A DNA stretch of 11,043 nucleotides from Funneliformis mosseae. Lineage: Eukaryota; Glomeromycota; Glomeromycetes; Glomerales; Glomeraceae. Positions 1 to 7,929 of this stretch are shown one piece after another. The notes below the pieces were generated by a model. The model made no database searches. It was not told the origin of the DNA and saw only the letters and a program-made list of their open reading frames with translations. Numbering within the stretch: the stretch's first letter is position 1; each line of letters starts with the position of its first letter. The translations under genes and the position numbers were made by a program. Where the stretch lies: NCBI GenBank assembly GCA_910592005.1, contig CAJVPP010003681.1, forward strand, positions 1-11,043, read 5' to 3'.

Positions 1-360
1 TTGATGGTTGAAGGCATGTTTCTATTATAAAAAGTAAAAAAAATCAGTTTATTTTTGAAAAGTTGACTAAAATACAGTTTTTTTCATCTGATTTTGATAG
101 TTAAAGGCGAAAATTGACTAAAATTCAACTTAGGTCTTTTATTCTTAGGATGATTTTTTTTCAGAATTTTAGTGGAATGTAAAAAGAGAAAATTTGAAAA
201 TGATTGAAATTATTTTTTAAAAAGTTAAAAAATTAGACTTATTTATATAAATATTCTTATATACTAAAAAAAAACTCAAATAGTACATTACATCAATATT
301 ATTTTAGCAAATCAGTTTAATCTGAAAGTTTAGTACATTGGAATGATAAATGCATCTTAC
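1..360. other. AT-rich non-genic sequence
   Basis: No coding frame of useful length or recognisable protein segment is seen on either strand. There is a weak internal duplication: the 15-mer at 1-15 recurs with two changes at 94-108, and 61-80 resembles 111-130, so part of this stretch may be an old roughly 50 to 95 bp duplication. It runs directly into the palindromic repeat array. Confidence 0.5.
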
Positions 361-1036
361 CTAAGGAACAATAAAACTATCGTTTCTTAGGTATAATAAT
401 ACCATCATCCCTTAGATATGATATTACCATCATCCCTAAGAAATGATAAAACAATCATTCCTAAAGAATGATAAAATCATCATTCTTTAGGTATGATTAA
501 ACTATCGTTCCTTAGATACGATAATACTATCATCCCTAAGGAATGATAAAACAATCATCCCTAAGGAACGATAATATCATCATCTCTAAGGAATGATAAA
601 ACAATCATCCTTAAGGAACGATAAAACTATCATTCTAAGGAATAATAATATCATTATACCTTAGGAATGATAAATTATCATACTTAAGATACGATAAAAC
701 TATCATTTCTTAGGTATTATAATACCATCGTTCCTTAGGTATGATAATACTATTGTTTTTAGTGAACGATAAAAGAATGATAAAATAATTGTCTCTAAGG
801 AACAATAAAACTATCATCTCTAAGAAATGATAATACCATCGTACCTTAAGAATGATAAATCATCATACTTAAGGTATGATAAAACTATTATTCCTTAGGT
901 ATGATAATACCATCATCTCTAAAGAACGATAAAACTATTGTCTCTAAAGAACGATAATACTATCGTATCTTAAGAACAATAAATTGTCGTACTTAATACT
1001 ATCATTCCTAAAGAATAATAATACCCTATCATTCCA
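361..1036. repeat. Minisatellite of about 27 palindromic 25-bp units (GATA/TATC arms)
   Basis: Phasing on the CTAAGG/CTTAGG junctions divides this stretch into about 27 head-to-tail units, mostly 25 bp with some of 23-26. A typical unit reads CTAAGGAAYGATAAWAC followed by YATCRTYC. Within a unit the left arm (GGAAYGATA or GGTAYGATA) is the reverse complement of the right arm (TATCRTTCC or CATCATCC) around a spacer of about four bases, and the unit junction (CCTAAGG or CCTTAGG) is itself near-palindromic, so the array reads almost alike on both strands. Units vary by substitutions and small indels; a rearranged stretch lies near 765-800 and short units near 640-690 and 965-1000. No coding frame runs through it. 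Each unit offers GATA cores in both orientations. Confidence 0.9.
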
Positions 1037-1043
1037 ATCGAAA

Positions 1044-1175
1044 GTCAATTAGTTATAAATAAGATAGGTCAAATTTTAATATATACTAATCAGCTATAAG
1101 TATGTCAATCGGCTATAAATAAGATGGGTTGAATTTTAGCTAATTTTTAGCTAATTTCTAATGTATACCAATCGG
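1044..1175 (+). repeat. Two diverged direct repeats, about 50-70 bp
   Basis: The block at 1044-1094 (GTCAATTAGTTATAAATAAG and onward) is repeated at 1104-1175 (GTCAATCGGCTATAAATAAG and onward). Both copies share the ATAAATAAGATRGGT core and end with a TATACYAATCRG segment. The second copy is longer by an internal duplication of TTTTAGCTAA. The block abuts the palindromic array but has a different unit, so it is a separate repeat. Confidence 0.7.
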
Positions 1176-1237
1176 TTAGGCTGATTTTTGATAATTTGCC
1201 AAATTTAGGCTGAATTTAGACTGATTTTAGGTTGATT
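1176..1237 (+). repeat. Degenerate 11-bp tandem motif
   Basis: TTAGGCTGATT at 1176-1186 reappears as three contiguous 11-mers at 1205-1215, 1216-1226 and 1227-1237 (TTAGGCTGAAT, TTAGACTGATT, TTAGGTTGATT). Short, simple and probably non-functional. Confidence 0.6.
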
Positions 1238-1373
1238 TTTACATGTCCGATTTTTTGATTTTGATCAACGTAAATGTGATTAAATGTATTAAGTAAATTT
1301 GAAGTATTTATATTGAACTATAATATATTTATTTAATCCCTATTAATCACATACCTTTATACCTACTTAAAAC

Positions 1374-1590
1374 ATGTCTGAAACAAGGCAATATGTAGAA
1401 TACCAAACTATTAATTTGAACAAATTTCATTTACTAAAGGAAAAAAAGTAAAAAAAACAATCTAGTGAAGGTATCATGAAAAGAAAGTATTCTTTTATAT
1501 AATATATGCTATATGAGATTTGTAGAAAGTCTTTTAAAAAAAGGTCTTAAGTGAGTGAAAATTATGAATGAGAAGGAGATAAGTATGAAG
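1374..1590 (+). pseudogene. Possible N-terminal relic upstream of the family pseudogene
   Basis: From the ATG at 1374 the frame reads MSETRQYVEYQTINLNKFHL and continues with basic, protein-like sequence (QSSEGIMKRKYSF, YMLYEICRKSFKKRS), broken by TAA codons after about 25, 45 and 62 residues. The amino-acid mix is more varied than in random AT-rich frames, which suggests a decayed coding region. It is one base out of phase with the downstream relic beginning at 1564, so it could be that gene's original N-terminus after a frameshift, or an unrelated fragment. I do not recognise it. The upstream sequence shows no clear promoter. Confidence 0.35.
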
Positions 1591-3867
1591 ATTGATTTTA
1601 CTGAAGCTATTAAATTGATAGTAAAAATCCTTTATAATAAAAAATACTACAAGTAAAAAGAAATTATATAGTCATTTGATAAAATGTGAAGAATATTTTA
1701 AGAAATTGAACTAGGTTTAAAAGATTTTTTTGACCAGCTTTATTCAGCAGCTCAGCCACTTGAATGTAATGAGCAAATGATAGATTATATGAAGAAGTTG
1801 ATAATATTTATATGTTATCTATTTGCTTCACTAAATAATATGAAAATTAATTCATTTAAATTTGACCTTAGATTTTATTTAGATTTAGTAAATACAAGTA
1901 ATAAAGGTTTGAATATAATGACTAATCTTGAAGTATCTACAATATCGAGATTAATAGGTTACAATAAAAAGAATATCTAATTTATACAAGAAATATGTAG
2001 AGAAAGCTCTTACAAAATATTTAGAGAATTCGTTTGTTCTGAATATAGATAATTATCATAATACTCATATCCAAAAACAGCCTGATACTATAATCAACCT
2101 GAAAATTATTAATAATGAATTGATTGTAAAATATCTTGAAAACTGATTTATCATAAATCTTGATATTTTATATTATGATTGCAAGTAAAATAATATAAAA
2201 AAAGATTGCACTGATGATGAGTTTATAGACAAATTATTAGTATATAGTTACAATAATAGACTAGTAAGAAAAATAGCAATAGGCATATACAGAATGCTAT
2301 TCTTTTCAATTTTATTGAAAATGTTTTGAAAGGTATAGATGGATATATAAATGCTCTTTAAATTATACATGATCAAAAGTCAATGCAAAAATATTTTTTC
2401 AACTATACTATTCCTATTGTTACAGATTGGCCTAAACTATTCTATATTCTGAAGACTATTATATAATGGCTTTTTGTTAATAATGAAACAATTCCTAATT
2501 TTATTATATTCTTTTTGCCTATGATAGGTCCTCTCCATATGTTTTTAAACATGTGTTTTTACAAAATTCTTTTTTATTCAATGACATTTACAAAAGTATA
2601 TTTGATGTAAAAAAGGTTCTTAATAATAAGAAATTACAACTATAAAAAATCATCTTAGTTTTTTATATTATATATAAGGTATAGTTTAATATATTAGAGA
2701 TTATTTATTTGAAACTCAGTCATACAAGTAAGAATATCAAATTTCTATATTTAACAGATCTATTAATTAATCTAGTTTTGTTAGTCTTTAATGTTTATAT
2801 AATGCATTATCGAAAAAGTAACTGACCTGCTTATAAAAAAGCTTATATGCATTGCTAACGCGATTTTTTTTTCATTTTAATTATAAGAATTATAAACATG
2901 CCTTTTTAATATTTTTCTGATATTTTTTATTAGATGAAGATTAATTATTTAGTAATTAATATGATTACTAATAATCTTAATTCTCTAAGTAATAGTCTTG
3001 TTAAAATTACTCATAGCATTATATAATAATATATCGCTAAGTTTTTTACAGCCCAATAACTTCAGAAAAAGGCCTATTGCATTTTTCAGCAGTAGAAAGA
3101 AAATGCATTTTGGTAATATTTTGTAAATACTATTAATATCTATACATACTAAAGTAATGAATATACTTTTTCAAAAGTGTTCTATATAGCTTTTAAATTT
3201 ATTTACAAAAATATACTAAATACATTATATATATTCTTTAATTATCAAATCTTAATCTAATGATATTAACACATACAAATTATCTTCTTTAGGTTATGAA
3301 GTTATTGATTGCTACTATAGATGCCTGTTGAAACCTTCTCAAAATAATTTCATCATACTCTTTTCTATATTTTTAATATAGTTTTGACAGTTTTAGTTTT
3401 TGTCATATTGAATAGGTTTTATCATATCTTTTATTATGATTTAATATAGTTTCATCTAAGTTTTGACTGTTATTAAGAGGTTTCGTCTTTCATTTATAAT
3501 TGTTGCTTTTTACAAGGTTTTATTTTTTCTAAGAAACCTAATGTCACTATCCTTTTTAATTATTTGTATTGTAAATGTAATAATTATTTGATTAATGGTA
3601 TCATTTTTGCATATAGGTACAGCTATTATAACTATTACCTACAAAGATATCAATTCAAATGTTTGATATATTTAGGATATCTTTAAAATGAAGTTAAAAA
3701 AATATTGATATTCTTATAGCAAGTTTAATAAAGAAATTGGATAAATAAGAATCTATTAAAGAGGATAGTAAAAATACAGATAAGATGATTTAAATGATAT
3801 AGATAAGATGATAAATGATATTATAGCATTGAAAAATTTATTAGAACATGTAAAAGAATTAATTTAA
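1564..3867 (+). pseudogene. Degenerate copy of a large fungal hypothetical-protein family
   Basis: A collinear protein of roughly 700 or more residues can be followed through all three plus frames, broken by many stops and frameshifts. Its longest open stretch is 1777-1980 (INSFKFDLRFYLDLVNTSNK). Further markers are LNIDNYHNTHIQKQPDT (about 2040-2090), IPIVTDWPKLF (2410), FLPMIGPLHMFLN (2515), TSKNIKFLYLTDLLINLV (2725), AKFFTAQ then stop then LQKKA (3040) and SSLGYEV (3280), followed by an acidic, helical tail ending at the TAA at 3865-3867. These match, from memory, a multicopy family of unknown function in Rhizophagus-type genomes that ends in a Cys/His metal-binding motif. Compared with that recollection, a segment after QPDT seems deleted, and the metal-ligand region (about 3612-3675) has Tyr at most expected Cys/His positions. 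The start is uncertain: 1564 opens the frame, but 1374 may be the true N-terminus. Not functional. Confidence 0.7.
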
Positions 3868-4430
3868 ACTTGTAAAATTTTATTTACATTATGAATAAAT
3901 ACATTATCATAATTATTTCTCTTAATAAATATATTTAACTTACAATTTTAGTATAATTAGCATTATAAGTCATATGTTTATTTCTCAATTTTTATTGAAA
4001 GGTCAATTGATCACATATTTATTTTACGATTTTGATTGGTAAATTAATTGTATTAACTTATTATCAATTCAGAATTTTGTGTAACTAATCTCGAATAATG
4101 AGTTTGAGTAAAACTAATACTAAAAAAAAAATAAAAAAAATTTTTTCTTAAAATTATATTTTAAGCATTATATAGAATAGTTTTTGTGAGTTTACCAGTT
4201 TTCTATATTATGAATTCTTTATTCTTTCTTAGGAATAATAATAGGTATTTAACGATTATAACATATTTTTTTAAAAAATAAAATTATAGAATGTCTGTGT
4301 TCTATTAACACGTCATTTTTTTACATTATTTTACTATATAATAGTCAAAAGTATATATTGTTATCTTACAATACTAATGACTGAAAATTAGTATTAACAC
4401 AAGATTAATAAAGGGATTTAGCTTTTATTT
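3868..4430. other. AT-rich spacer, nothing recognised
   Basis: No coding frame, RNA gene or clear repeat is visible. There is a low-complexity A-run followed by T-run at about 4121-4147. The last 20-30 bases may belong to the coding relic that follows, read in another frame. Confidence 0.5.
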
Positions 4431-4590
4431 GATACTTTAGGGAGAGCTCTGAAGGGCTTACAAATAATTATTACTTCAAATAATGATGTATATTTAAAAT
4501 AAACTTTTAGAATTTATTAAAGAATAAGGAATTCGCTATAATTATATTTGTTAGCATATAATTGTTATTAATATTTATCTTGTTGATGAT
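4431..4590 (+). pseudogene. Short coding relic with regular TAA stops
   Basis: One frame reads DTLGRALKGLQIIITSNN followed by DVYLK, a TAA (4500-4502), TFRIY, TAA (4518-4520), RIRNSL, TAA (4539-4541), LYLLAYNCY, TAA (4569-4571), YLSC. The pieces look like continuous protein once the TAA codons are read as lost Gln codons, and the preceding bases (about 4411-4430) continue it in another frame. The composition (Gly, Arg, Leu, Thr) is unlike the flanking AT-rich noise. I cannot assign a family. It is probably a fragment of a dead transposon or fungal repeat gene. Confidence 0.4.
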
Positions 4591-4753
4591 AAAAACTAAT
4601 TGAGTTCTAATTGTTTACAAATTATTATCTCTTACTATCTACTACTGTTTATTACTACCTAATATTGTTCGCCTTAACCAAGTCCTAAAGCTATCTTATT
4701 TATACTAAATTTGCTAATATAAATAAATAAAATACTAATTGATTATAAGTAAT
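4591..4753. other. Spacer, possibly with a further minus-strand relic
   Basis: No open frame is found. On the minus strand, 4640-4692 reads ALGLG, stop, GEQY, which is protein-like, but it is too short to assign. The rest is AT-rich with short TAC/TCT-type simple sequence around 4630-4670. Confidence 0.3.
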
Positions 4754-4786
4754 AAATGATTAATAATACAAAATGATTAATAATAT
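4754..4786 (+). repeat. Two-copy tandem repeat, 17-bp period
   Basis: AAATGATTAATAATAC at 4754-4769 recurs as AAATGATTAATAATAT at 4771-4786 with one base between. It sits at the distal edge of the minus-strand relic and is probably replication slippage. Confidence 0.6.
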
Positions 4787-4934
4787 AATAGAATTTTCTG
4801 ACAACTTCTGGGTTTTTTATATAACCTTTGTTTAATTTATTTTTTTCATCTTCACCATCTTTATCATCTAATATAACGCAGTCAATATACCTTTTAGTCA
4901 CGTGTGTCACATGATCTTTTGGATCAATATCTTC
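4785..4934 (-). pseudogene. Hydrophilic coding relic, unknown family
   Basis: On the minus strand the frame from 4934 reads EDIDPKDHVTHVTKRYIDCV, then ILDDKDGEDEKNKLNKGYIK and NPEVVRKF, before dissolving into AT-rich sequence and a stop at 4743. Fifty residues of charged, varied composition with no stop is unlikely by chance here. Upstream, the same frame has a TAG (4935-4937) preceded by the protein-like HWNSFLKRRILL (about 4938-4973). Either that stop is a mutated Gln codon, or the TAG marks an intron 3' splice site. I do not recognise the protein. A basic segment followed by an acidic KDGEDEKNK loop is all that can be said. Confidence 0.5.
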
Positions 4935-5093
4935 CTATAACAGTATCCTCCTTTTTAAGAATGAATTCCAATGAATTTCTAAAATATTCTATTTTATTCT
5001 AAATTATTTTATAGGGTTGTAATTTGTCGATCAATTACATAATAGTATTGTGAATTTTGCTGATCAATTGCATGATTTTACATGATGATTATC

Positions 5094-5122
5094 AACAAAT
5101 AATTATTTAATAATTATTTGTT
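5094..5122. repeat. Perfect inverted repeat, 14-bp arms, 1-bp centre
   Basis: The arm AACAAATAATTATT (5094-5107) is followed by one T and then its exact reverse complement (5109-5122). It lies about 130 bp upstream of the coiled-coil relic. It could form a hairpin or cruciform. In such AT-rich DNA it may be chance, but 14 perfect pairs with a single central base is notable. Confidence 0.75.
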
Positions 5123-5252
5123 TATATTTTACAGAAGAGGAAATTCTCATGATCTTTAGAATTTTTAAGGGTTCGACACAGCTACTTCCTTTATGTATAA
5201 ATATTTATTTAAAATTTCATCTATTTCTTTAAATCTTTATCAATTTTACTAA

Positions 5253-5714
5253 AATTATTGCAAAATTTTAGCTTTATATCTTCATTATAGGCAAAAGTTT
5301 CTGAAAGTAATTTTCTTACGTTATCAATACAACCTTCAAAATCAAGAAGAAGAAATAAGATAACAAAGAATAGATGAACTTGATATTGAAAATCACAGGT
5401 TTTGACAATTATTAAATTTCTCTTTATCTCAAGTAGATAGTTTATCTAATAAAATTTGTCGTTTATCTTCCTATTTATCTTGCAATAGATATTAATATCG
5501 AGATCTTGAAGTAAAATATGAGGGTCTTCTATTTCAATACAATTGTGTAAGAGCTGATGTTGATTGCCTTCAAAGTTATGAAGATGTCCAATCAATCCAA
5601 AATCTTCAGAATAATTTAAGTCAAATCTGGAGAAACTTTAAAAGAATATTAGAACAACTTCATCAAAGAAGTAAAGAATTTAATTTTCTTTATCATGTGT
5701 CTTTTAATGATTAA
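5253..5714 (+). pseudogene. Coiled-coil-like coding relic with three stops
   Basis: One plus frame stays readable for about 150 codons to a TAA at 5712-5714, interrupted by TAA 5361, TGA 5403 and TAA 5493. The last 72 codons are open (YRDLEVKYEGLLFQYNCVRA, then DVDCLQSYEDVQSIQNLQNN and SQIWRNFKRILEQLHQRSKE). The sequence is rich in Glu, Gln, Leu, Arg and Asn, with Leu/Ile/Val at heptad-like spacing, so a long helical coiled coil is likely. All three stops could be former Gln or Arg codons. There is no start Met in the open part. It could be a Gag-like or structural segment of a transposon, or a host coiled-coil gene fragment. It runs opposite to the adjacent Ty3 pol, so it is not an obvious part of that element. 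Confidence 0.55.
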
Positions 5715-6070
5715 TTTACTACTAAATATTTTATTAGGAAGAGATGTCATTTACATTTTGTCTGTTATAGAACTATGCTTTATCATTACCTTTTTGGCCA
5801 TTTTATAGACTATGCTCTCTCTCTTTATCTTCTATAGCTAGTAATAGTTATCATAGATAGTTCTTATAAATGTATTTTCTTTTTATTCTCTTTCCTTTTG
5901 ATGTATTTTTGATTTCATATTATTCAATAAAATTCTTGCACACTGTTACACTTTTGCTTTTTAAACTATAAAATTTTTCAATAAAATAATGATTATAAAA
6001 ATAAATCAACCCCACATTTATTTTAGAAAAAAGAAAGTTTTATTAAAATACATTTTTTTTTAATGTTTAA
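5715..6070. other. AT-rich spacer between convergent relics
   Basis: No coding frame is recognised. A pyrimidine-rich tract lies at about 5813-5835 (purine-rich on the minus strand), and an AATAAA-type motif at about 5928-5933 could be a decayed polyadenylation signal for the plus-strand relic. No LTR can be identified, because the partner LTR that would allow comparison is not in the window. Confidence 0.4.
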
Positions 6071-6591
6071 TTACATAATATTGACTTCTAAATTTTGATT
6101 TTAGTAATTTTGTGTTTCTATTTCAAGATTGGATCCTTTCAATACAAAGTTCCATTAAATTAATTTATCGAGTTTATCAATTTTAAGTTTTTCTACTATT
6201 CGAATATTAACATGTTACGTTCTCATAATTTGTTTAGTATTATCTTCAAAAATAAGAAATAATCATTTTGCTGTAGTATAATAATACTTTGATAATTTTG
6301 AATCTTTTTGCGAAATATTTTTTTTATCAATTATTTCTTCTATATAATAAAGATAAATTAAAGATTATTTTCTTTTCCTTGTAACTATTTGTCATTGTAT
6401 ATATCGAAATAGTGTTTTATCTTCATATTTAAATCTTGAGAAGACATATCAGGTAAAAGTGGTAATATTACATTAGATGGACTAAGTTCTAATAAATTAA
6501 AATATATCTGTTGATATTCCTGTAACATCTTCTTTCTTGTTATTATTATTTTAGTAAAATTGAATCTATTTATATTATAATTATTGATCAT
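6071..6591 (-). pseudogene. Additional ORF relic downstream of Ty3 integrase
   Basis: This lies on the same strand as pol and about 30 bp beyond its end. The first 68 codons (6591 to 6385) are open: KKMLQEYQQIYFNLLELSPS, then NVILPLLPDMSSQDLNMKIK and HYFDIYNDK. A TAG and a frameshift follow, and the protein continues as LIYLYYIEEIIDKKNISQKD, a TGA, LFLIFEDNTKQIMRT, a TAA, HVNIRIVEKLKIDKLDKLI, another stop, and a tail to a TAA at 6071-6073. A helical protein of about 170 residues can be traced. It has no RT, RNase H, integrase or zinc-knuckle motif. It resembles, from memory, short helical proteins common in Rhizophagus-like genomes, but I cannot name a family. It may be an accessory ORF of the Ty3 element or a separate decayed gene. 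Confidence 0.5.
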
Positions 6592-6619
6592 CAGAAGTAT
6601 ACTAAGATTGATATCTAAT

Positions 6620-6845
6620 TTAAGAAATAATTATCATTGGTTCCATTTTCTGTTCATTATATTTCTTCAGTCAATCACCATATACTGTTCCTTTAACTAT
6701 TCGTCTGTCCAATGACCTTAATTTATAATTGTTGAAACTAATTACATCATGCATATAATAAGGATCAATCCATTGAGCTTCTAATTTGGCTGATATATCT
6801 CGTCATTTTCATGTTTTCTCAACTAGAACTTTTTCTCCAATTTTT
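6620..6845 (-). pseudogene. Integrase C-terminal module (GPY/F-like)
   Basis: After a frameshift near 6840 the frame reads EKVLVEKT, two stops, RDISAKLEAQWIDPYYMHDV, ISFNNYKLRSLDRRIVKGTV, a stop, and LKKYNEQKMEPMIIIS to the TAA at 6620-6622. The W-I-x-P-Y-Y pattern followed by a Y-K-L-R-x-L-D strand and a late L-K-K-Y matches the small barrel-like GPY/F module at the end of Ty3/gypsy integrases. The Gly of GPY is Asp here. No chromodomain is seen after it. Confidence 0.75.
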
Positions 6846-6999
6846 AATCTTTCTGATACTTACTGATCATTATGCTGATCTTTTTATCGCTCTTGTATTA
6901 TTAAGTGCATCCTGTTTATCTTATTTTAATTTATCAATTAAATTTGTTAATCTATTCATCAGAGCATCATTAATATTTTGCTCATTTGTTTCAATAGAA

Positions 7000-7496
7000 T
7001 TTAATTGCAAATCTATTGGTAACATTGCTTGTTGTCCATACATGAGGTAAAATGGAATGTAATCTGTATTTTTATATTTCATTGTTCAGTAGATGAATAA
7101 TACTAATAAAATATAAGTATCCCATTCATTTTCTTGATCGTATACTAATTTGGTTAAACACTCTCCTATAGTTTAGTTAAATCTTTCTACTATTCCATTT
7201 GTTTGAGATCAGTATAGTAATGACAATCGATATTTCGTTTAAAACTTTTGACATAATTGTACTATTATTTGATTCATGAATGATGTTTCTTGATCTGTGA
7301 GTATTTCCTCAGGTGCATCATGTTGGCATATTACTTCATATAAAAATTTAGCTACTGTATCAGCCTTGATATCCTTAATGGCTTTAGATTTTGGCCATTT
7401 TATAAAATAGTCTATTGCAACTATTATGTATCTATTCCTTGTTTTTGTAATAGGTAATGGTCCTTTTATATCTAATCCTACTCGATGAAAAGGTTC
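7000..7496 (-). pseudogene. Integrase catalytic core with DD35E still in frame
   Basis: This is the strand-transfer domain that inserts element DNA into the genome. It reads EPFHRVGLDIKGPLPITKTR, NRYIIVAIDYFIKWPKSKAI, ADTVAKFLYEVICQHDAPEE, ILTDQETSFMNQ, SQTNGIVERFN and ECLTKLVYDQENEWDTYILL, then YIPFYLMYGQQAMLPIDLQ. The catalytic triad is present: Asp 7470-7472, Asp 7293-7295, Glu 7185-7187. The first two have 58 residues between them and the last two have 35, the DD35E spacing, with no frameshift between. Three stops interrupt it after the second Asp (TAA about 7222, TGA about 7207, TAA about 7176), and another lies near 7088. The TDQE motif differs from the common T-D-R-G by two G-to-A-type changes. 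Confidence 0.88.
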
Positions 7497-7539
7497 TTAA
7501 CTAAAATAGGATGTAATAGTTCTTTTCTGATATTTGGTC

Positions 7540-7696
7540 CTTTTTGTTGGCAGTTGTTACAATTTTCCATATATTCTCTAATATCTTTGAACATTTGTGA
7601 CCAATAATATTGTTCTTTAGCCTTATTATATACTACTTCAATTCCTAGATAGACTCCTGACATATCTTTATATAAATTAAATAAGAGTACTTCCAC
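7540..7696 (-). pseudogene. Integrase zinc-binding (H2C2) region, both His lost
   Basis: The segment reads VEVLLFNLYKDMSGVYLGIE, then VVYNKAKEQYYWSQMFKDIR and EYMENCNNCQQKG. In the family, the first half carries the two His of the HHCC finger (in the H-K-D and G-H-L-G positions). Here both are Tyr (codons 7670-7672 and 7649-7651), each explained by a CAY-to-TAY change. The two Cys (CNNC, 7550-7561) are intact. A stop precedes the segment at 7697-7699. The domain can be read but should not bind zinc. Confidence 0.8.
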
Positions 7697-7929
7697 TTAT
7701 TCTTGTATAATTATTCTTTTTAATCTTTCCTTAATTGGTTTGTATAATTGTGAATTTTTAACAATGTAGAGGATTGATAATTGTTGAATTTGTTTCTATT
7801 GAGAAATATTGCAATTTTCTGGGTAAGTGAAATTGGTAAGATATTGAATTATGTTTTAATATTGTTGCTTATCCATGATCTATTATTGATATTAAAGTTT
7901 ATGATATGTTTAGTATCTGTAATTCATCA

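Noticed and set aside
361..1036. CRISPR array
   Set aside because: There are no conserved repeats separated by unique spacers; the whole unit repeats, and the context is a eukaryotic transposon region.
3990..5075. An element bounded by inverted GATCAATTG-containing ends
   Set aside because: CAATTGATC near 3998-4006 and GATCAATTG/GATCAATTA near 5028-5072 are inverted relative to each other, but similarity beyond about ten bases is weak and such AT-rich words are frequent here.
5160..5190. tRNA-like GGTTCGA box
   Set aside because: GGGTTCGACAC resembles a T-loop, but no acceptor stem, D arm or anticodon arm can be folded around it.
6000..6070. Polypurine tract and 3' LTR start of the Ty3 element
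   Set aside because: The minus strand has A-rich tracts and a GTGGGG, but without a second LTR for comparison no boundary can be supported.
6811..7050. Plus-strand open frame with hydrophobic, membrane-like sequence
   Set aside because: It lies antisense to the integrase core and C-terminal region. The hydrophobicity comes from the complement of AT-rich coding sequence.
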